A stretch of 64,000 nucleotides of DNA from JBBATK01 sp040398805 (GCA_040398805.1 JBBATK010000012.1:1-64000); one strand, 5' to 3'. Counted from the stretch's first letter, positions 8,365 through 17,315 are shown. The notes: generated by a model from the letters alone, not told the origin. Numbers and translations are program-made.

Positions 8365-9276
8365 TCAGTCCTGATGCCAGTCCGGGACGTTCGTACTTTC
8401 CAAATGACTCAGCACTTCCACGGAGTGGTCGATGGCATCCACGACACACTGCTCCGCTTCCGTCGCCATGCGATGGGCATCTTCGATGGTCGTTCCGTCC
8501 TCGAAGACGATATGGAAATCCACGTACACGCGCTGTCCGCTCTCGCGTAACCGGAAACGGTGATAACTCGTATGGTGCGCGTCGCAGTACGACTGCAACG
8601 CATCACGCCCGGCTTGCTCGTACTCCGCATTCGTCCGGTCCATCAGACCGCCAGCGGAATTCCGCACAAGCTTCACGCCCTCGAAAATGATATTGCCGCC
8701 GAAGAACAAGGCAAGGATGGGATCGATGAAGTAGAATCCGGTCCTCCAGGCGAGGAGGAGTCCGATAACGGCACCGACGCTTGTCCACGCATCGGTGAGG
8801 ATGTGACGTCCGTTCGCTTCCACGATGAGCGAGCGCTCGCGCTTACCTGTCCGGACCAGGTACCATCCCAGTACAGCATTGATAGCGCCGGCCGTGCCCG
8901 TCAAAGCGGTACCGATACCGAGTTGCTCCAACGACACGCCGACGATGAGTTTCGAAACCGCTTCGTAGATGATGACGACGGCGGCAACAACGATGAGGCC
9001 GCCTTCGAGTCCGGCGGAGAAATACGTGATCTTATCGTGACCATAATGATGCTCGTCGTCCGGCGGACGATACGTGACCCGCAAGGAATACCAGGCGAAC
9101 GCCACGGCGAACTGGTGGACCACCGATTCCATCGCGTCCGAGAAGATGGCAACCGATCCTGTGATGTGATACGCATACCACTTAAGTCCAAGCATGCAGA
9201 CGCCCACGGCGAGCGACGCGTTCAATGCCAGCTGTTCGCTCTTGGAGACGAAGAAGTTACGTGACGATGTTGCCAT
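8365..9276 (-). CDS. Cation diffusion facilitator family transporter
   Basis: A 303-residue divalent-metal/proton antiporter. Five or six membrane helices fill residues ~15-205, and a ferredoxin-like cytoplasmic domain follows (VYVDFHIVFEDGTTIEDAHRMATEAEQCV). The HYGHDKITYFSAGLEG motif between TM2 and TM3 and the TM5 metal pair (HILTDAWTSVG, H-x3-D) are typical. The TM2 site reads SDAMESVVHQ: the second ligand position is His where Asn or Asp is more usual, which could shift metal preference. The metal cannot be assigned. Start at 9276 (MATSSRNFF); the longer frame begins with non-family sequence and overlaps the promoter area of cdsA on the other strand. Confidence 0.9.
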   Translation of the reverse strand: MATSSRNFFVSKSEQLALNASLAVGVCMLGLKWYAYHITGSVAIFSDAMESVVHQFAVAFAWYSLRVTYRPPDDEHHYGHDKITYFSAGLEGGLIVVAAVVIIYEAVSKLIVGVSLEQLGIGTALTGTAGAINAVLGWYLVRTGKRERSLIVEANGRHILTDAWTSVGAVIGLLLAWRTGFYFIDPILALFFGGNIIFEGVKLVRNSAGGLMDRTNAEYEQAGRDALQSYCDAHHTSYHRFRLRESGQRVYVDFHIVFEDGTTIEDAHRMATEAEQCVVDAIDHSVEVLSHLESTNVPDWHQD

Positions 9277-9412
9277 ATCCGTACCGAGTGTGATGCGGGA
9301 AAATACCAAGCGTCCTTTCAGAATCGCAGGCAAAAGTTTTCCCGAAAATCCCGACAACCACCATGAATGTGTGCTCAGCATCCCGCATCGTCTTCGTGTT
9401 CTCCGTGTCGAG

Positions 9413-9420
9413 TATCTTTG
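9413..9420 (+). promoter_or_regulatory. Putative -7 promoter box TATCTTTG for cdsA
   Basis: TATCTTTG matches the Bacteroidota -7 consensus TAnnTTTG exactly and lies 32 bp before the cdsA ATG at 9453. No clear TTG was found at -33. Confidence 0.5.
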
Positions 9421-9452
9421 CTCGAACCCTCACAACCCATTACCATACCGCC

Positions 9453-10304
9453 ATGAGCAATCTCGTCACCAGAGTACTCGTCGCCCTTGTCGCCATACCT
9501 CTCTTCGTGTTCCTGGTACTGACGGGCGGACTCGCCTTCACGGTTTTCGTGGCCGTCCTCAGCGCTCTCGGCGTCCGCGAATTCTGTCAGCTCGCAGAAA
9601 CCAAAGGCGCACGTCCTCATGCGCTCGCCACCATGATCCCGGCCTTCACCCTTCCGCTCGTCGTGGGATACGACGCCCTCCATGGCAGCTCGTACGCCTT
9701 CGCTGCGGCTGTGCTTTCCTGCCTCGTCATCCTGAGCGTGGAACTATGGCGCAACATCCCCAATCCGCTCCAGAACATCTCCGCCTCGCTGAGTGCGCTG
9801 GCCTACGTGAGCGCGCTTTTCTCCTGTCTGAACCTCGTCCGATTCATGTCCCTTACCCCGAACACGGTGATCGGTGCCACGCCGGACCTGACTCCCGATT
9901 GGCAGGCCTACCTGCTGCTTGGAGTATGTGTCACCGTCTGGAGCGGTGATAGTGCCGCCTACTTCGTGGGCATGTCGATGGGTCGCCACAAGATCTTCCC
10001 GCGGGTGAGTCCGAAGAAATCCTGGGAAGGAAGCATCGCCGGATTTATCATCTCGCCCGTCGCCTTCAGCGTCACCATGAATCTTGCCGTTCCCGCCTTC
10101 CCGCTCGTCCACGCCGTGGTCCTTGGCGCTCTCATCGGCATCATCGGTCCCATCGGCGACTTCGCGGAGTCGTTGCTGAAACGCGATGCCGATATCAAAG
10201 ACAGCTCGGCGCTCATTCCCGGTCACGGCGGTGTTCTCGACCGCTTCGACAGTCTGCTGTTCGCCGGACCCCTCGTGTATGTGTATCTCATCCTCATCCG
10301 CTGA
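9453..10304 (+). CDS. cdsA: Phosphatidate cytidylyltransferase
   Basis: A 283-residue polytopic inner-membrane enzyme that converts phosphatidic acid and CTP to CDP-diacylglycerol, the branch point of phospholipid synthesis. The C-terminal half holds the full family signature: DSAAYFVG, PRVSPKKSWEGSIAGF, GPIGDFAESLLKRDADIKD and IPGHGGVLDRFDSLLFAGP, with the acidic residues that bind divalent cations. The N-terminal half is hydrophobic helices. Start at 9453 follows a TATCTTTG promoter box; the longer frame from 9363 includes that box and is unlikely. A bidirectional terminator at 10379-10418 separates it from convergent pntB. Confidence 0.96.
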   Translation: MSNLVTRVLVALVAIPLFVFLVLTGGLAFTVFVAVLSALGVREFCQLAETKGARPHALATMIPAFTLPLVVGYDALHGSSYAFAAAVLSCLVILSVELWRNIPNPLQNISASLSALAYVSALFSCLNLVRFMSLTPNTVIGATPDLTPDWQAYLLLGVCVTVWSGDSAAYFVGMSMGRHKIFPRVSPKKSWEGSIAGFIISPVAFSVTMNLAVPAFPLVHAVVLGALIGIIGPIGDFAESLLKRDADIKDSSALIPGHGGVLDRFDSLLFAGPLVYVYLILIR

Positions 10305-10378
10305 ACCGGCGGTACCACACGACTCCTGGTCTGCACGCGCGTATGTACGCAAGCACCACCTCTCGCCCGATGACCATG

Positions 10379-10418
10379 AAAAAAGCCGATGCATCGGTGG
10401 ATACATCGGCTTTTCTGT
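10379..10418. terminator. Bidirectional intrinsic terminator between cdsA and pntB
   Basis: An 11-bp perfect inverted repeat, AAAAGCCGATG (10381-10391) and CATCGGCTTTT (10404-10414), with a 12-nt loop. The stem ends in A/T runs on both sides, so it can act on both strands, as expected between two convergent genes. Confidence 0.85.
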
Positions 10419-10440
10419 TTCTCTGGTGCTGACTCGCTTC

Positions 10441-11868
10441 TTACAGCGCGTTGAGTTCGTCCACCAATCGTTCGAGCGATTTCTTCGCGTCACCGAAGAA
10501 CATATACGCATTCGGGTAGTAGAACAACTCGTTGTCGATACCTGCATAGCCGGCACTCATACTGCGCTTCATGATGATGACGTTCTTGGCTTTGTCGGCA
10601 TCCAGGATAGGCATGCCGTAGATAGGTGAATTCGTGTCGTGACGTGCTGCGGGATTCACGACGTCGTTCGCACCGATGACGATGACGACATCGGCTGCAG
10701 GGAACTCAGGGTTGATCTCCTCCATATCCAAAAGCTGGGAGTACGGAACGTTCGACTCGGCCAGGAGCACGTTCATGTGACCGGGCATACGTCCTGCAAC
10801 GGGGTGGATGGCGTACTTCACATTCACGCCGCGCTCTTCCAGGATGGACGCCATCTTCTGGACGATGTGCTGACCTTGAGCGACGGCCAGACCGTACCCC
10901 GGAACGATCACGACGTTCGTCGCATAGTTCATCATCACCGCCACATCCGTGGCATTCGTCTCCTTGATGCTACCTTGCGTGCTGCTGCTCGCAGCACCGG
11001 ATCCGCTGGAGCCGAAGGCCGAGAACAACACGGCCACGAGCGAGCGGTTCATGGCTTTGCACATGAGGACCGTAAGAAGCGTACCGGCCGCACCGACAAG
11101 GATACCACCCGTGAGCATGGCCTGATTGTTATACAGGAACCCGCCGAACGCGGCCGCCATACCCGTGAAGGAATTCAAGAGGGAGATCACGACGGGCATG
11201 TCGGCACCGCCGATGGGGGCAACGAACATGACACCGTAGACGATGGAGAGAGCGAAGACGGTGAGCACCAAGCTCATGTCGGTACTACCCGAGGAGACGA
11301 TGTAGACGCCGAGACCGATGGTGGCGAGCATCATCGCACTATTGAAAATGTTCTGCGCGGGTAAGCGAAGGTTCTTCTCCATGATGCCTTGCAACTTGAA
11401 GAAGGCGATGACCGAACCGCTGAACGAAACCGAACCGATGATGAGTCCGGCGATGATGGTCATGGACATGCCCATGGACATAGGGGCCGCACCTTCCACA
11501 TGCGACGTGGCATGACCGAATTCGATGAGCGAAATGGCCGCCGCGCATGCACCACCCATACCGTTGAAGATGGACACCATCTGCGGCATCGCCGTCATGG
11601 CGACCCTCTTGGCGGAAACCCACCCGAGGACGGTTCCGATGAGCATGGCGAGGATCATCCATTCGTGATTGTGGATCGACTCGCCGTTGGACTCATGCAG
11701 AAGCAGGGTCCCGAGAATTCCCACACCCATACCCACTGCCGCCAGGATGTTTCCTTTCCGGGCGCTGTCCGGATGGGACAGCATCTTCAGGCCGATGACG
11801 AAGAACACCGAGGCTACGAGATAGCAGATGATAAGGATCGAATAATTCACGAAAGGCATGGATTCCAT
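10441..11868 (-). CDS. pntB: NAD(P) transhydrogenase subunit beta
   Basis: A 475-residue subunit of the proton-pumping transhydrogenase that exchanges hydride between NADH and NADP+ across the inner membrane. About nine hydrophobic helices occupy residues 1-~265. The C-terminal NADP(H)-binding domain III has the Rossmann loop VPGYGLAVAQGQ, the HPVAGRMPGHMNVLLAE segment, VVIVIGANDVVNPAA, and KRSMSAGYAGIDNELF with MFFGDAKKS near the end. Length is normal for PntB. Start taken at ATG 11868; ATG 11859 is an alternative. The gene is alone: no pntA alpha subunit is found next to it on either side within the window, although the two are usually adjacent. Confidence 0.95.
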   Translation of the reverse strand: MESMPFVNYSILIICYLVASVFFVIGLKMLSHPDSARKGNILAAVGMGVGILGTLLLHESNGESIHNHEWMILAMLIGTVLGWVSAKRVAMTAMPQMVSIFNGMGGACAAAISLIEFGHATSHVEGAAPMSMGMSMTIIAGLIIGSVSFSGSVIAFFKLQGIMEKNLRLPAQNIFNSAMMLATIGLGVYIVSSGSTDMSLVLTVFALSIVYGVMFVAPIGGADMPVVISLLNSFTGMAAAFGGFLYNNQAMLTGGILVGAAGTLLTVLMCKAMNRSLVAVLFSAFGSSGSGAASSSTQGSIKETNATDVAVMMNYATNVVIVPGYGLAVAQGQHIVQKMASILEERGVNVKYAIHPVAGRMPGHMNVLLAESNVPYSQLLDMEEINPEFPAADVVIVIGANDVVNPAARHDTNSPIYGMPILDADKAKNVIIMKRSMSAGYAGIDNELFYYPNAYMFFGDAKKSLERLVDELNAL

Positions 11869-11911
11869 AACCAAAACACAAGATGGTAGTACACGTTATG
11901 ACCCGGACGTG

Positions 11912-11919
11912 CAAATATA
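11912..11919 (-). promoter_or_regulatory. Putative -7 promoter box TATATTTG for pntB
   Basis: On the minus strand the sequence reads TATATTTG, a full match to TAnnTTTG, 43 bp before the pntB ATG at 11868. It lies only 41 bp from an oppositely oriented box for the arginase-family gene. Confidence 0.5.
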
Positions 11920-11960
11920 CACGGGCACGGTCATCCACGGGAGCAGGCGATGATGTTTCG

Positions 11961-11968
11961 TAAGTTTG
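11961..11968 (+). promoter_or_regulatory. Putative -7 promoter box TAAGTTTG for the arginase gene
   Basis: TAAGTTTG matches TAnnTTTG and lies 84 bp before the ATG at 12053, so the transcript would have a leader of about 75 nt. No -33 TTG was found at standard spacing. Confidence 0.4.
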
Positions 11969-12052
11969 CCTTGCCTGCTTTCACGAACTCGAGGTCGCGT
12001 GCCCGCACCGCTCTTCCTGCGCTGCAGGCGACGACTTCACGACGACACCACT

Positions 12053-12964
12053 ATGAAACCGACGATTTCCCTTCTGGGTTTTCCCATGGACCTTGGCGCC
12101 GACCGACGCGGCGTGGACATGGGCCCGAGTGCCATCCGCATCGCCGATATCGCCGGACGTCTGACGTCACTCGGCTACAGCATCATCGACGAAGGTGATA
12201 TCCAAGTGAAGACGCAAGAGGTGCAGACCATCAAGGATCCCTCGCTGAAGTATCTCCCCGAGATCCGTCGCGCGTGCGAGCGCCTTGCACGGTCCGTGAA
12301 ACAGATCCTCGATCGCGATCGCTTCCCTCTCATCCTCGGGGGCGATCACAGCATGAGCATAGGGTCGCTTGCCGGCATCTCCGCACATTGTCGTGCGAAC
12401 GGTAAACGCCTCGGTGTCGTGTGGATCGATGCCCATGCCGACATGAACACCCCGGCATCCACCCCGTCGGGGAACATCCACGGCATGCCGCTCTCCGTCT
12501 CCCTTGGATACGGCGCCCCCCAGCTGACGGAACTCATGGGGTTCGCTCCGAAGGTGGATCCCACAAACGTCGCTCTCATCGGCATTCGCAGTGTGGATCC
12601 CGGCGAACGCACGCTGATCAAGAGCTGTAAAGTGCACGCGTACACCATGCCCGATATCGACAAGAAGGGCATGTATGCCATCATGAAGCAGGTGCTGCGG
12701 CACATGAAAGAACATGTGGATCATCTGCATGTGAGTTTCGATCTGGACAGTGTGGACCCCGCACTGGTGAAAGGCGTGGGCACGCCCGTTCCCGGTGGAC
12801 TCTCCTACCGGGAGATACACCTTGCCATGGAGATGATCGCCGAAAGCGGCCTGCTTCGAAGCCTGGAAGTGGCGGAGGTGAACCCCATCCTCGACGATAG
12901 GAACAACAGCGCCGTCTTCGCCTGCGATGTCGTCGCTTCCACGATGGGAAAGAACATTCTCTAG
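12053..12964 (+). CDS. rocF: Arginase (ureohydrolase family)
   Basis: A 303-residue Mn2+ ureohydrolase that most likely hydrolyses arginine to ornithine and urea. The binuclear-metal ligands are all visible: GGDHS (residues 96-100, H99), DAHAD (126-130), SFDLDSVDP (D230 and D232). The substrate region contains NTPASTPSGNIHGMPLS, where the N-x-x-x-S-x-x-G-N-x-H-G-M pattern favours arginase over agmatinase or formiminoglutamase. The C-terminal SLEVAEVNPILD supports this. Start at 12053 (MKPTISLLGFP) fits the family; the longer frame adds Arg-rich residues. The next gene starts 61 bp downstream on the same strand but appears unrelated. Confidence 0.9.
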   Translation: MKPTISLLGFPMDLGADRRGVDMGPSAIRIADIAGRLTSLGYSIIDEGDIQVKTQEVQTIKDPSLKYLPEIRRACERLARSVKQILDRDRFPLILGGDHSMSIGSLAGISAHCRANGKRLGVVWIDAHADMNTPASTPSGNIHGMPLSVSLGYGAPQLTELMGFAPKVDPTNVALIGIRSVDPGERTLIKSCKVHAYTMPDIDKKGMYAIMKQVLRHMKEHVDHLHVSFDLDSVDPALVKGVGTPVPGGLSYREIHLAMEMIAESGLLRSLEVAEVNPILDDRNNSAVFACDVVASTMGKNIL

Positions 12965-13025
12965 GTAGACCGGGACACCGTCAACCACTTTCGCACGCAC
13001 CGTCGCTCACCAATCGGCCGAACGC

Positions 13026-14024
13026 ATGTTTGTTCTTCATGATACCTTCTTGGCCGCACCGCCTCTCACACCGGCTCTCCCAGTACGTGCAGCGTCGTGC
13101 GGACGTTCCCGCCGGCGTCGCTCATGCGCTCTGGTCATCGTGGCATTCTTTATGTGGTGTCTGGTATCGGCCGGTACCGCTGTGGTTGCAATGCCGGCGG
13201 AATCGGTCTCCGGTGAATCGGTCTCCAATGAATCGGTCTCCGGTGAATCAGACTCCAACGAATCGGTCTCCGGTGGATTGCCCCCGGCAGGCTCTGTGCC
13301 GACCGTGCGAGGCGACTCGCGCGATGCTCTGCTATTGAATTTGAGGGCAGGACCCGAGACCGCTCTCTCCGCCACGGATTTCCTGCGGTATCTGGAACGA
13401 TACGGGGGCATGACAACGGAGGCCCTCTCCGCTCCCGTCACCTACCACGCAGCATTGAAACTCCGTCGGGCCCAATGGTCGTTCGGCATCGACGCCGGGT
13501 ATTGTTCCTCGTACACGCAATTCTCGAGCATCGTGCCCGTGTTCGGACGTAGCGACCCCACCCTCGCGCTGGGACGTCGGACCTACGACCAGAGCGTTAC
13601 CGTGGAATCCGCCCCGCTTGCCTTCTGTGTAGACTATTGTCCGTCGGCCACCCAGTTCCGCGAATATGTCACCATGGGCATCGGTGTAACGCGGACGGTG
13701 ACGAAGTGGTCGGAGAACGTGTCGAGCACGGTGATCGGCGACGCGTTGAAGAGCGGCACACGACTGGATTCTGCGCATGTCGTCCCGCTCGCGCGTGTGG
13801 GTGTCGGGGTGGAACTATGTTTCGACAACTACGCCGGTCGTACCGCGGGGAGTCTGCTTGTCGAGGTATCATACACCTACGCGCCGAACATCCATCGTCC
13901 GTTCGCTTCCATCCCCGCCTCCGATTCCCGGTTCGACGCCGTACGCGGCGCATCAGTGGCCATGGGAATGAGTTCGCTTCGCTTGCTCGTGGGTGTGCAA
14001 TTGTCATCGAAGCGGACCCATTGA
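13026..14024 (+). CDS. Secreted/outer-membrane beta-barrel-like protein
   Basis: 332 residues, no family recognised. The N-terminus has an Arg cluster followed by a hydrophobic stretch (LVIVAFFMWCLVSAGTAVVA) and a likely signal-peptidase site near residues 55-60, so the protein should leave the cytoplasm. A Ser/Glu-rich linker of five pentapeptides (ESVSG/ESVSN type, about 59-83) follows. The rest is alternating hydrophobic/polar strands rich in Gly, Tyr and Val, and ends in LRLLVGVQLSSKRTH, the look of a small outer-membrane barrel. The repeat linker would act as a flexible spacer. It stands alone between the arginase gene and the methyltransferase gene. The start could also be a later codon, because the first 30 residues are long for a signal peptide. 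Confidence 0.65.
   Translation: MFVLHDTFLAAPPLTPALPVRAASCGRSRRRRSCALVIVAFFMWCLVSAGTAVVAMPAESVSGESVSNESVSGESDSNESVSGGLPPAGSVPTVRGDSRDALLLNLRAGPETALSATDFLRYLERYGGMTTEALSAPVTYHAALKLRRAQWSFGIDAGYCSSYTQFSSIVPVFGRSDPTLALGRRTYDQSVTVESAPLAFCVDYCPSATQFREYVTMGIGVTRTVTKWSENVSSTVIGDALKSGTRLDSAHVVPLARVGVGVELCFDNYAGRTAGSLLVEVSYTYAPNIHRPFASIPASDSRFDAVRGASVAMGMSSLRLLVGVQLSSKRTH
13200..13274 (+). repeat. Five 15-bp tandem repeats encoding ESVSG-type pentapeptides
   Basis: Five consecutive copies of gaatcggtctccggt or close variants. Alternate copies end in ggt or aat/aac, giving Gly or Asn at the fifth residue, so the higher-order unit is about 30 bp. The repeat is in frame in the beta-barrel-like gene. Confidence 0.9.
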
Positions 14025-14169
14025 TCGTGAGCGCAGATCATGATTTCGGAATCACGAAAGTATACGTCGGAGAGTCAGGTCTTGGGTGCTTCCGCAAGGA
14101 CGGCGCTCATGTGCGAACATCACTGTATCTTCACGCTTGTTTCAGTCCTGCGATAGCGACCTTTTCATC

Positions 14170-15006
14170 ATGAATACCACCATCGCTCCCATTCCCGACC
14201 TTGCACCTGTCGTTCAGGCATCAACCGAACTCGACGACGTCGTGAAGTACTATTGGAACTATCCGTACCAGCTCGGACGTCAGGTGATCGTTCCCGAACT
14301 CATCCGTAAAGGCGTCTTCCGTTCCGGTGATGCCGTGGCCGATATCGGTTGTGGCGAGGCAGGAGTGCTTGAGGCCTTCGTCCAGGCAGGAGCGGTGAAC
14401 GCATTAGGGACGGACATCGTCGAGTACCGACTGGGCAAAGCGCAAGAGATCGCCGATCTTCTTCACCTCCCCCTCACCCTGTCCAAGCACGACATCCTGT
14501 TCTCCGAGCCAAAGGACGAGTGGCGCAACGCCTACAACCTTGTCCTGCTACGCGATGTCATCGAGCACCTGGACGATGCGACGCTCGCACTGAAGAACAT
14601 CCGGAAGATCCTCGCTCCGGGGGGATGCATCCATATCACCTTCCCGCCGTACAGTTCGCCGTTCGGCGGACATCAGCAGTTGCTGGAGAATGTCTGGGGA
14701 GTGTTCCCGTATCTGCACATGCTCCCCAAAGCACTGTTCGTGAAGATCGCACGGACGGGAAAACAGGAGGCGAATGCGGTGGAGGTGGAACGCTTGGCGA
14801 CGATCAGGTTCAGCGCCCAGAAAATGCTGAAGGCCGCTCGCGATGCGGGGTACGAGGTAATCGACGAGGAATACTATCTGTTACGACCGGTCTTCAAGAT
14901 GAAATTCGGTCTGCCGGCCATCAGGATCACCGCGCTGAAACGGCTTCCGTTCATCAAGTCGCTGTTCAGTCTGGAAGCCGCCTACGTGCTGCGGCTTCCG
15001 TCATGA
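14170..15006 (+). CDS. SAM-dependent class I methyltransferase
   Basis: A 278-residue methyltransferase. The SAM-binding motif I is VADIGCGEAGVLEAF (about residues 57-71), motif II is GTDIVEYRL, the post-I acidic region is present, and motif IV is YNLVLLRDVIEHLDD with the LAPGGCIHITFPPYSSPFGGHQQ stretch after it. This arrangement (VIEHL, LxPGG, FPP) is that of UbiE/Coq5-like or lipid- or sugar-directed enzymes of the Methyltransf_11/23 type. The C-terminal ~100 residues, with hydrophobic helices and basic patches, may touch the membrane. No substrate can be named. ATG 14170 is the natural start; the longer frame begins far upstream without family features. Confidence 0.82.
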   Translation: MNTTIAPIPDLAPVVQASTELDDVVKYYWNYPYQLGRQVIVPELIRKGVFRSGDAVADIGCGEAGVLEAFVQAGAVNALGTDIVEYRLGKAQEIADLLHLPLTLSKHDILFSEPKDEWRNAYNLVLLRDVIEHLDDATLALKNIRKILAPGGCIHITFPPYSSPFGGHQQLLENVWGVFPYLHMLPKALFVKIARTGKQEANAVEVERLATIRFSAQKMLKAARDAGYEVIDEEYYLLRPVFKMKFGLPAIRITALKRLPFIKSLFSLEAAYVLRLPS

Positions 15007-15053
15007 ATTCTTCGAGGAAGCATGGCAGAGCGCCACACTCGTGACCTGCTCCA

Positions 15054-15626
15054 TCAGAGCTTCATCGACATGCCCGCACTGATGAAGGTGAATCCGAAAC
15101 CGATACGGGCGTGAGCGGTCCACATCTCGTTGAGCGTGTACCGCACACCGGCAGCGCCGACCAAGGCGAAGTCGCTGTAATCGATGGAGGCGTTCAAGGC
15201 CGCGTATTGACTGGAGTATTCGTTAGAGACGACGATGTAGCGGTAAGCCAATCCCACGAGGAAGAAGGGATCGATGCGTTTGTCGTCCATCATCGGACCG
15301 AAGTGGTAGCTCGCGTGTGCGGAGATAGGAACGAACGTGGTCTTTTGCGTATATCCTACTCTCGTGCCGCTGACCGAAGCAGTGAGGTCGTTGGACGGGA
15401 ACGATGCATCGATACTGCCGCCGATGACGACCTGACCCGGACCGAATTCCCGGGCTTTCAACCAGCAATGATCGAAGTCCAGACTGAAGGCGAACGCATC
15501 CTCGCGGGCACCGATACCGATACGCGCACCCAGGTAGTTCGAACCTTTCGTCATCTGCGACATCACGGGAGTCGATGTCAAAACCAAAGCGCACACGATG
15601 CACGCTGCTATGCCGACTGATCTCAT
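15054..15626 (-). CDS. Outer-membrane beta-barrel protein
   Basis: 190 residues with a clear signal peptide (GIAACIVCALVLTSTPVMSQ), then alternating strands typical of an eight-stranded barrel: YLGARIGIGA, FAFSLDFDHCWL, VVIGGSIDASF, FVPISAHASYHFG, DPFFLVGLAYRYIVVS, FALVGAAGVRYTLN and the closing strand HARIGFGFTFISAGMSMKL. No enzymatic motif. Proteins of this type in Bacteroidota are structural or transport-related outer-membrane proteins of unknown role. The start ATG has one of the few good ribosome-binding sites here (CGGAGAT, about 6 bp upstream), and a TATTTTG box lies about 40 bp upstream. It is convergent with the methyltransferase gene. Confidence 0.75.
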   Translation of the reverse strand: MRSVGIAACIVCALVLTSTPVMSQMTKGSNYLGARIGIGAREDAFAFSLDFDHCWLKAREFGPGQVVIGGSIDASFPSNDLTASVSGTRVGYTQKTTFVPISAHASYHFGPMMDDKRIDPFFLVGLAYRYIVVSNEYSSQYAALNASIDYSDFALVGAAGVRYTLNEMWTAHARIGFGFTFISAGMSMKL

Positions 15627-15782
15627 GGGAATCTCCGTTACTTATACACTCTTGACTACGCGTTCAAAATAGAGCAATCTATCCATAGTTCCAATCAATT
15701 GTTCACGACACTCATGACCATGCCGGCACTGCGGCTTCGATGCATGTCGTGAACCCGAGGTCCGTGCTGAGCCGCAAAGCGG

Positions 15783-15790
15783 TACTTTTG
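15783..15790 (+). promoter_or_regulatory. Putative -7 promoter box TACTTTTG for pyk
   Basis: TACTTTTG matches TAnnTTTG, 23 bp before the pyk ATG at 15814. It also argues against the GTG at 15793 as the start, since that would leave almost no leader. Confidence 0.5.
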
Positions 15791-15813
15791 CAGTGAATCA
15801 CTACGGATCGATC

Positions 15814-17268
15814 ATGAAAACGCATTCCTACCTCTCCCACAAAACGAAAATCCTTTGCACTATGGGACCCGCCCTGGGCAGTGAGGATAAGATCGTAGAG
15901 GCATTGTATGCAGGAGCATCCGCCTTTCGCTTGAACATGAGTCACAGCAGCCACGAAGCGCACGCCAAAGCCGTGAAACTCATTCGCGCGGCGGAGAAGC
16001 GCACGGGACTCCACGTGCCCGTCATCGCCGATCTGCAGGGTCCGAAACTTCGCGTCGGCGAACTCGGCGAGGGCCGCATGCTCATGACGGGACACGAAAT
16101 CATCATCGCCGATCCCGCCGTGTGCAAGCGCAAGAAAGTCCGCATGCCCGAGGGCACGATTCCCTTGGAATACCCCTCTCTGGCGCGCGACGTGCAGAAG
16201 GGCGATACCTTGCTGTTCGACGACGGATTGCTCTCGGCTCAGGTCGTCTCCTCCGACGGCATCTTCGTCCGTGCAGTGGTCATCAACGGTGGTCTGCTGA
16301 AATCCCGCAAGGGACTCAATCTCCCGAACATCAACGTCAGCCTGCCGTCGCTGACAGCAAAGGACCGGCTGGACATCGCCTTCGCGGTGAAACAGAAGGT
16401 GGATTATATAGCCGTCTCGTTCGTGCGCGCGGCGAAGGACGTTGCGCAGGTACGCAAGACCTTGCAGCTTCTCCATGCGGATATTCCCGTCATCGCCAAG
16501 ATCGAGAAACCCGAGGCGCTCGTGAACATCGAGGCCATCATCCGCGCAAGCGACGCCATCATGGTGGCACGAGGTGACCTGGGCGTGGAGATTCCGCCGG
16601 CACAGGTGCCGATGGAGCAGAAGCGCATCATCTCCCTTTGCAAGCAATACGCGAAGCCGGTCATCACCGCCACGCAGATGCTCGAGTCCATGATCAAGAA
16701 CCCGCGCCCGACCCGCGCGGAAGCCAGCGACGTAGCCAATGCCGTGCTCGACGGAACCGATGCCGTCATGCTCAGCGCCGAGACCTCCGTCGGGGCCTAT
16801 CCTGTCGAAGCCATATCCTACATGCGACTCATCTGTACGGAAGCGGAGAAGTCCATGAACCTCGCCCACGTGCGGGTGGAACTGCAGGAGGAACATATCA
16901 ACGCGCAAGCAAACACCCTGTCGGTGGCCGCCGCCGCCGCAACCATCGCCGAGCAACAACCCATCGACGGCATCGCCTCGCTCAGTTACTCGGGTCAGAC
17001 CGCGCAACTCATCTCGAACCGACGTCCCCGAGCGCCCATCCTCGCGGTCACCTCGCAAGTGGCCACGGCGCGACGGGTGGGACTCTCCTGGGGGGTGTAC
17101 GGGTTCGTCGTCGACAAGGTGACGACCACCGACGATACCATCGAGCATATCAAGAAACTTCTTGTCGGACGCGGGTATTTCCAGAAAGGCAATACCATCG
17201 TGTTCACCATCGGACGTCCGCTCGTGGCGCGCTCCCGCACGAACATGCTCTCCATAGAGTCGCTCTAA
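15814..17268 (+). CDS. pyk: Pyruvate kinase
   Basis: A 484-residue glycolytic enzyme that transfers phosphate from phosphoenolpyruvate to ADP. The TIM-barrel A domain has TKILCTMGPA, FRLNMSHSSHEAHA, IADLQGPKLRVGEL, PVIAKIEKPEALVNIE, the K+/Mg2+ motif VARGDLGVEIP and the signature ATQMLESMI. PTRAEASDVANAVLDGTDA and the phosphate loop MLSAETSVGAYPVEA follow. The B domain lies between residues ~75 and 170, and the C-terminal allosteric domain covers the last ~120 residues. Length is normal. It is a single-gene unit with its own promoter box upstream and a bidirectional terminator downstream, shared with convergent rho. Confidence 0.97.
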   Translation: MKTHSYLSHKTKILCTMGPALGSEDKIVEALYAGASAFRLNMSHSSHEAHAKAVKLIRAAEKRTGLHVPVIADLQGPKLRVGELGEGRMLMTGHEIIIADPAVCKRKKVRMPEGTIPLEYPSLARDVQKGDTLLFDDGLLSAQVVSSDGIFVRAVVINGGLLKSRKGLNLPNINVSLPSLTAKDRLDIAFAVKQKVDYIAVSFVRAAKDVAQVRKTLQLLHADIPVIAKIEKPEALVNIEAIIRASDAIMVARGDLGVEIPPAQVPMEQKRIISLCKQYAKPVITATQMLESMIKNPRPTRAEASDVANAVLDGTDAVMLSAETSVGAYPVEAISYMRLICTEAEKSMNLAHVRVELQEEHINAQANTLSVAAAAATIAEQQPIDGIASLSYSGQTAQLISNRRPRAPILAVTSQVATARRVGLSWGVYGFVVDKVTTTDDTIEHIKKLLVGRGYFQKGNTIVFTIGRPLVARSRTNMLSIESL

Positions 17269-17315
17269 GCGCGACTTCCGGACACGACACCGCCGCCCGT
17301 CTTCCCGACCATAAA

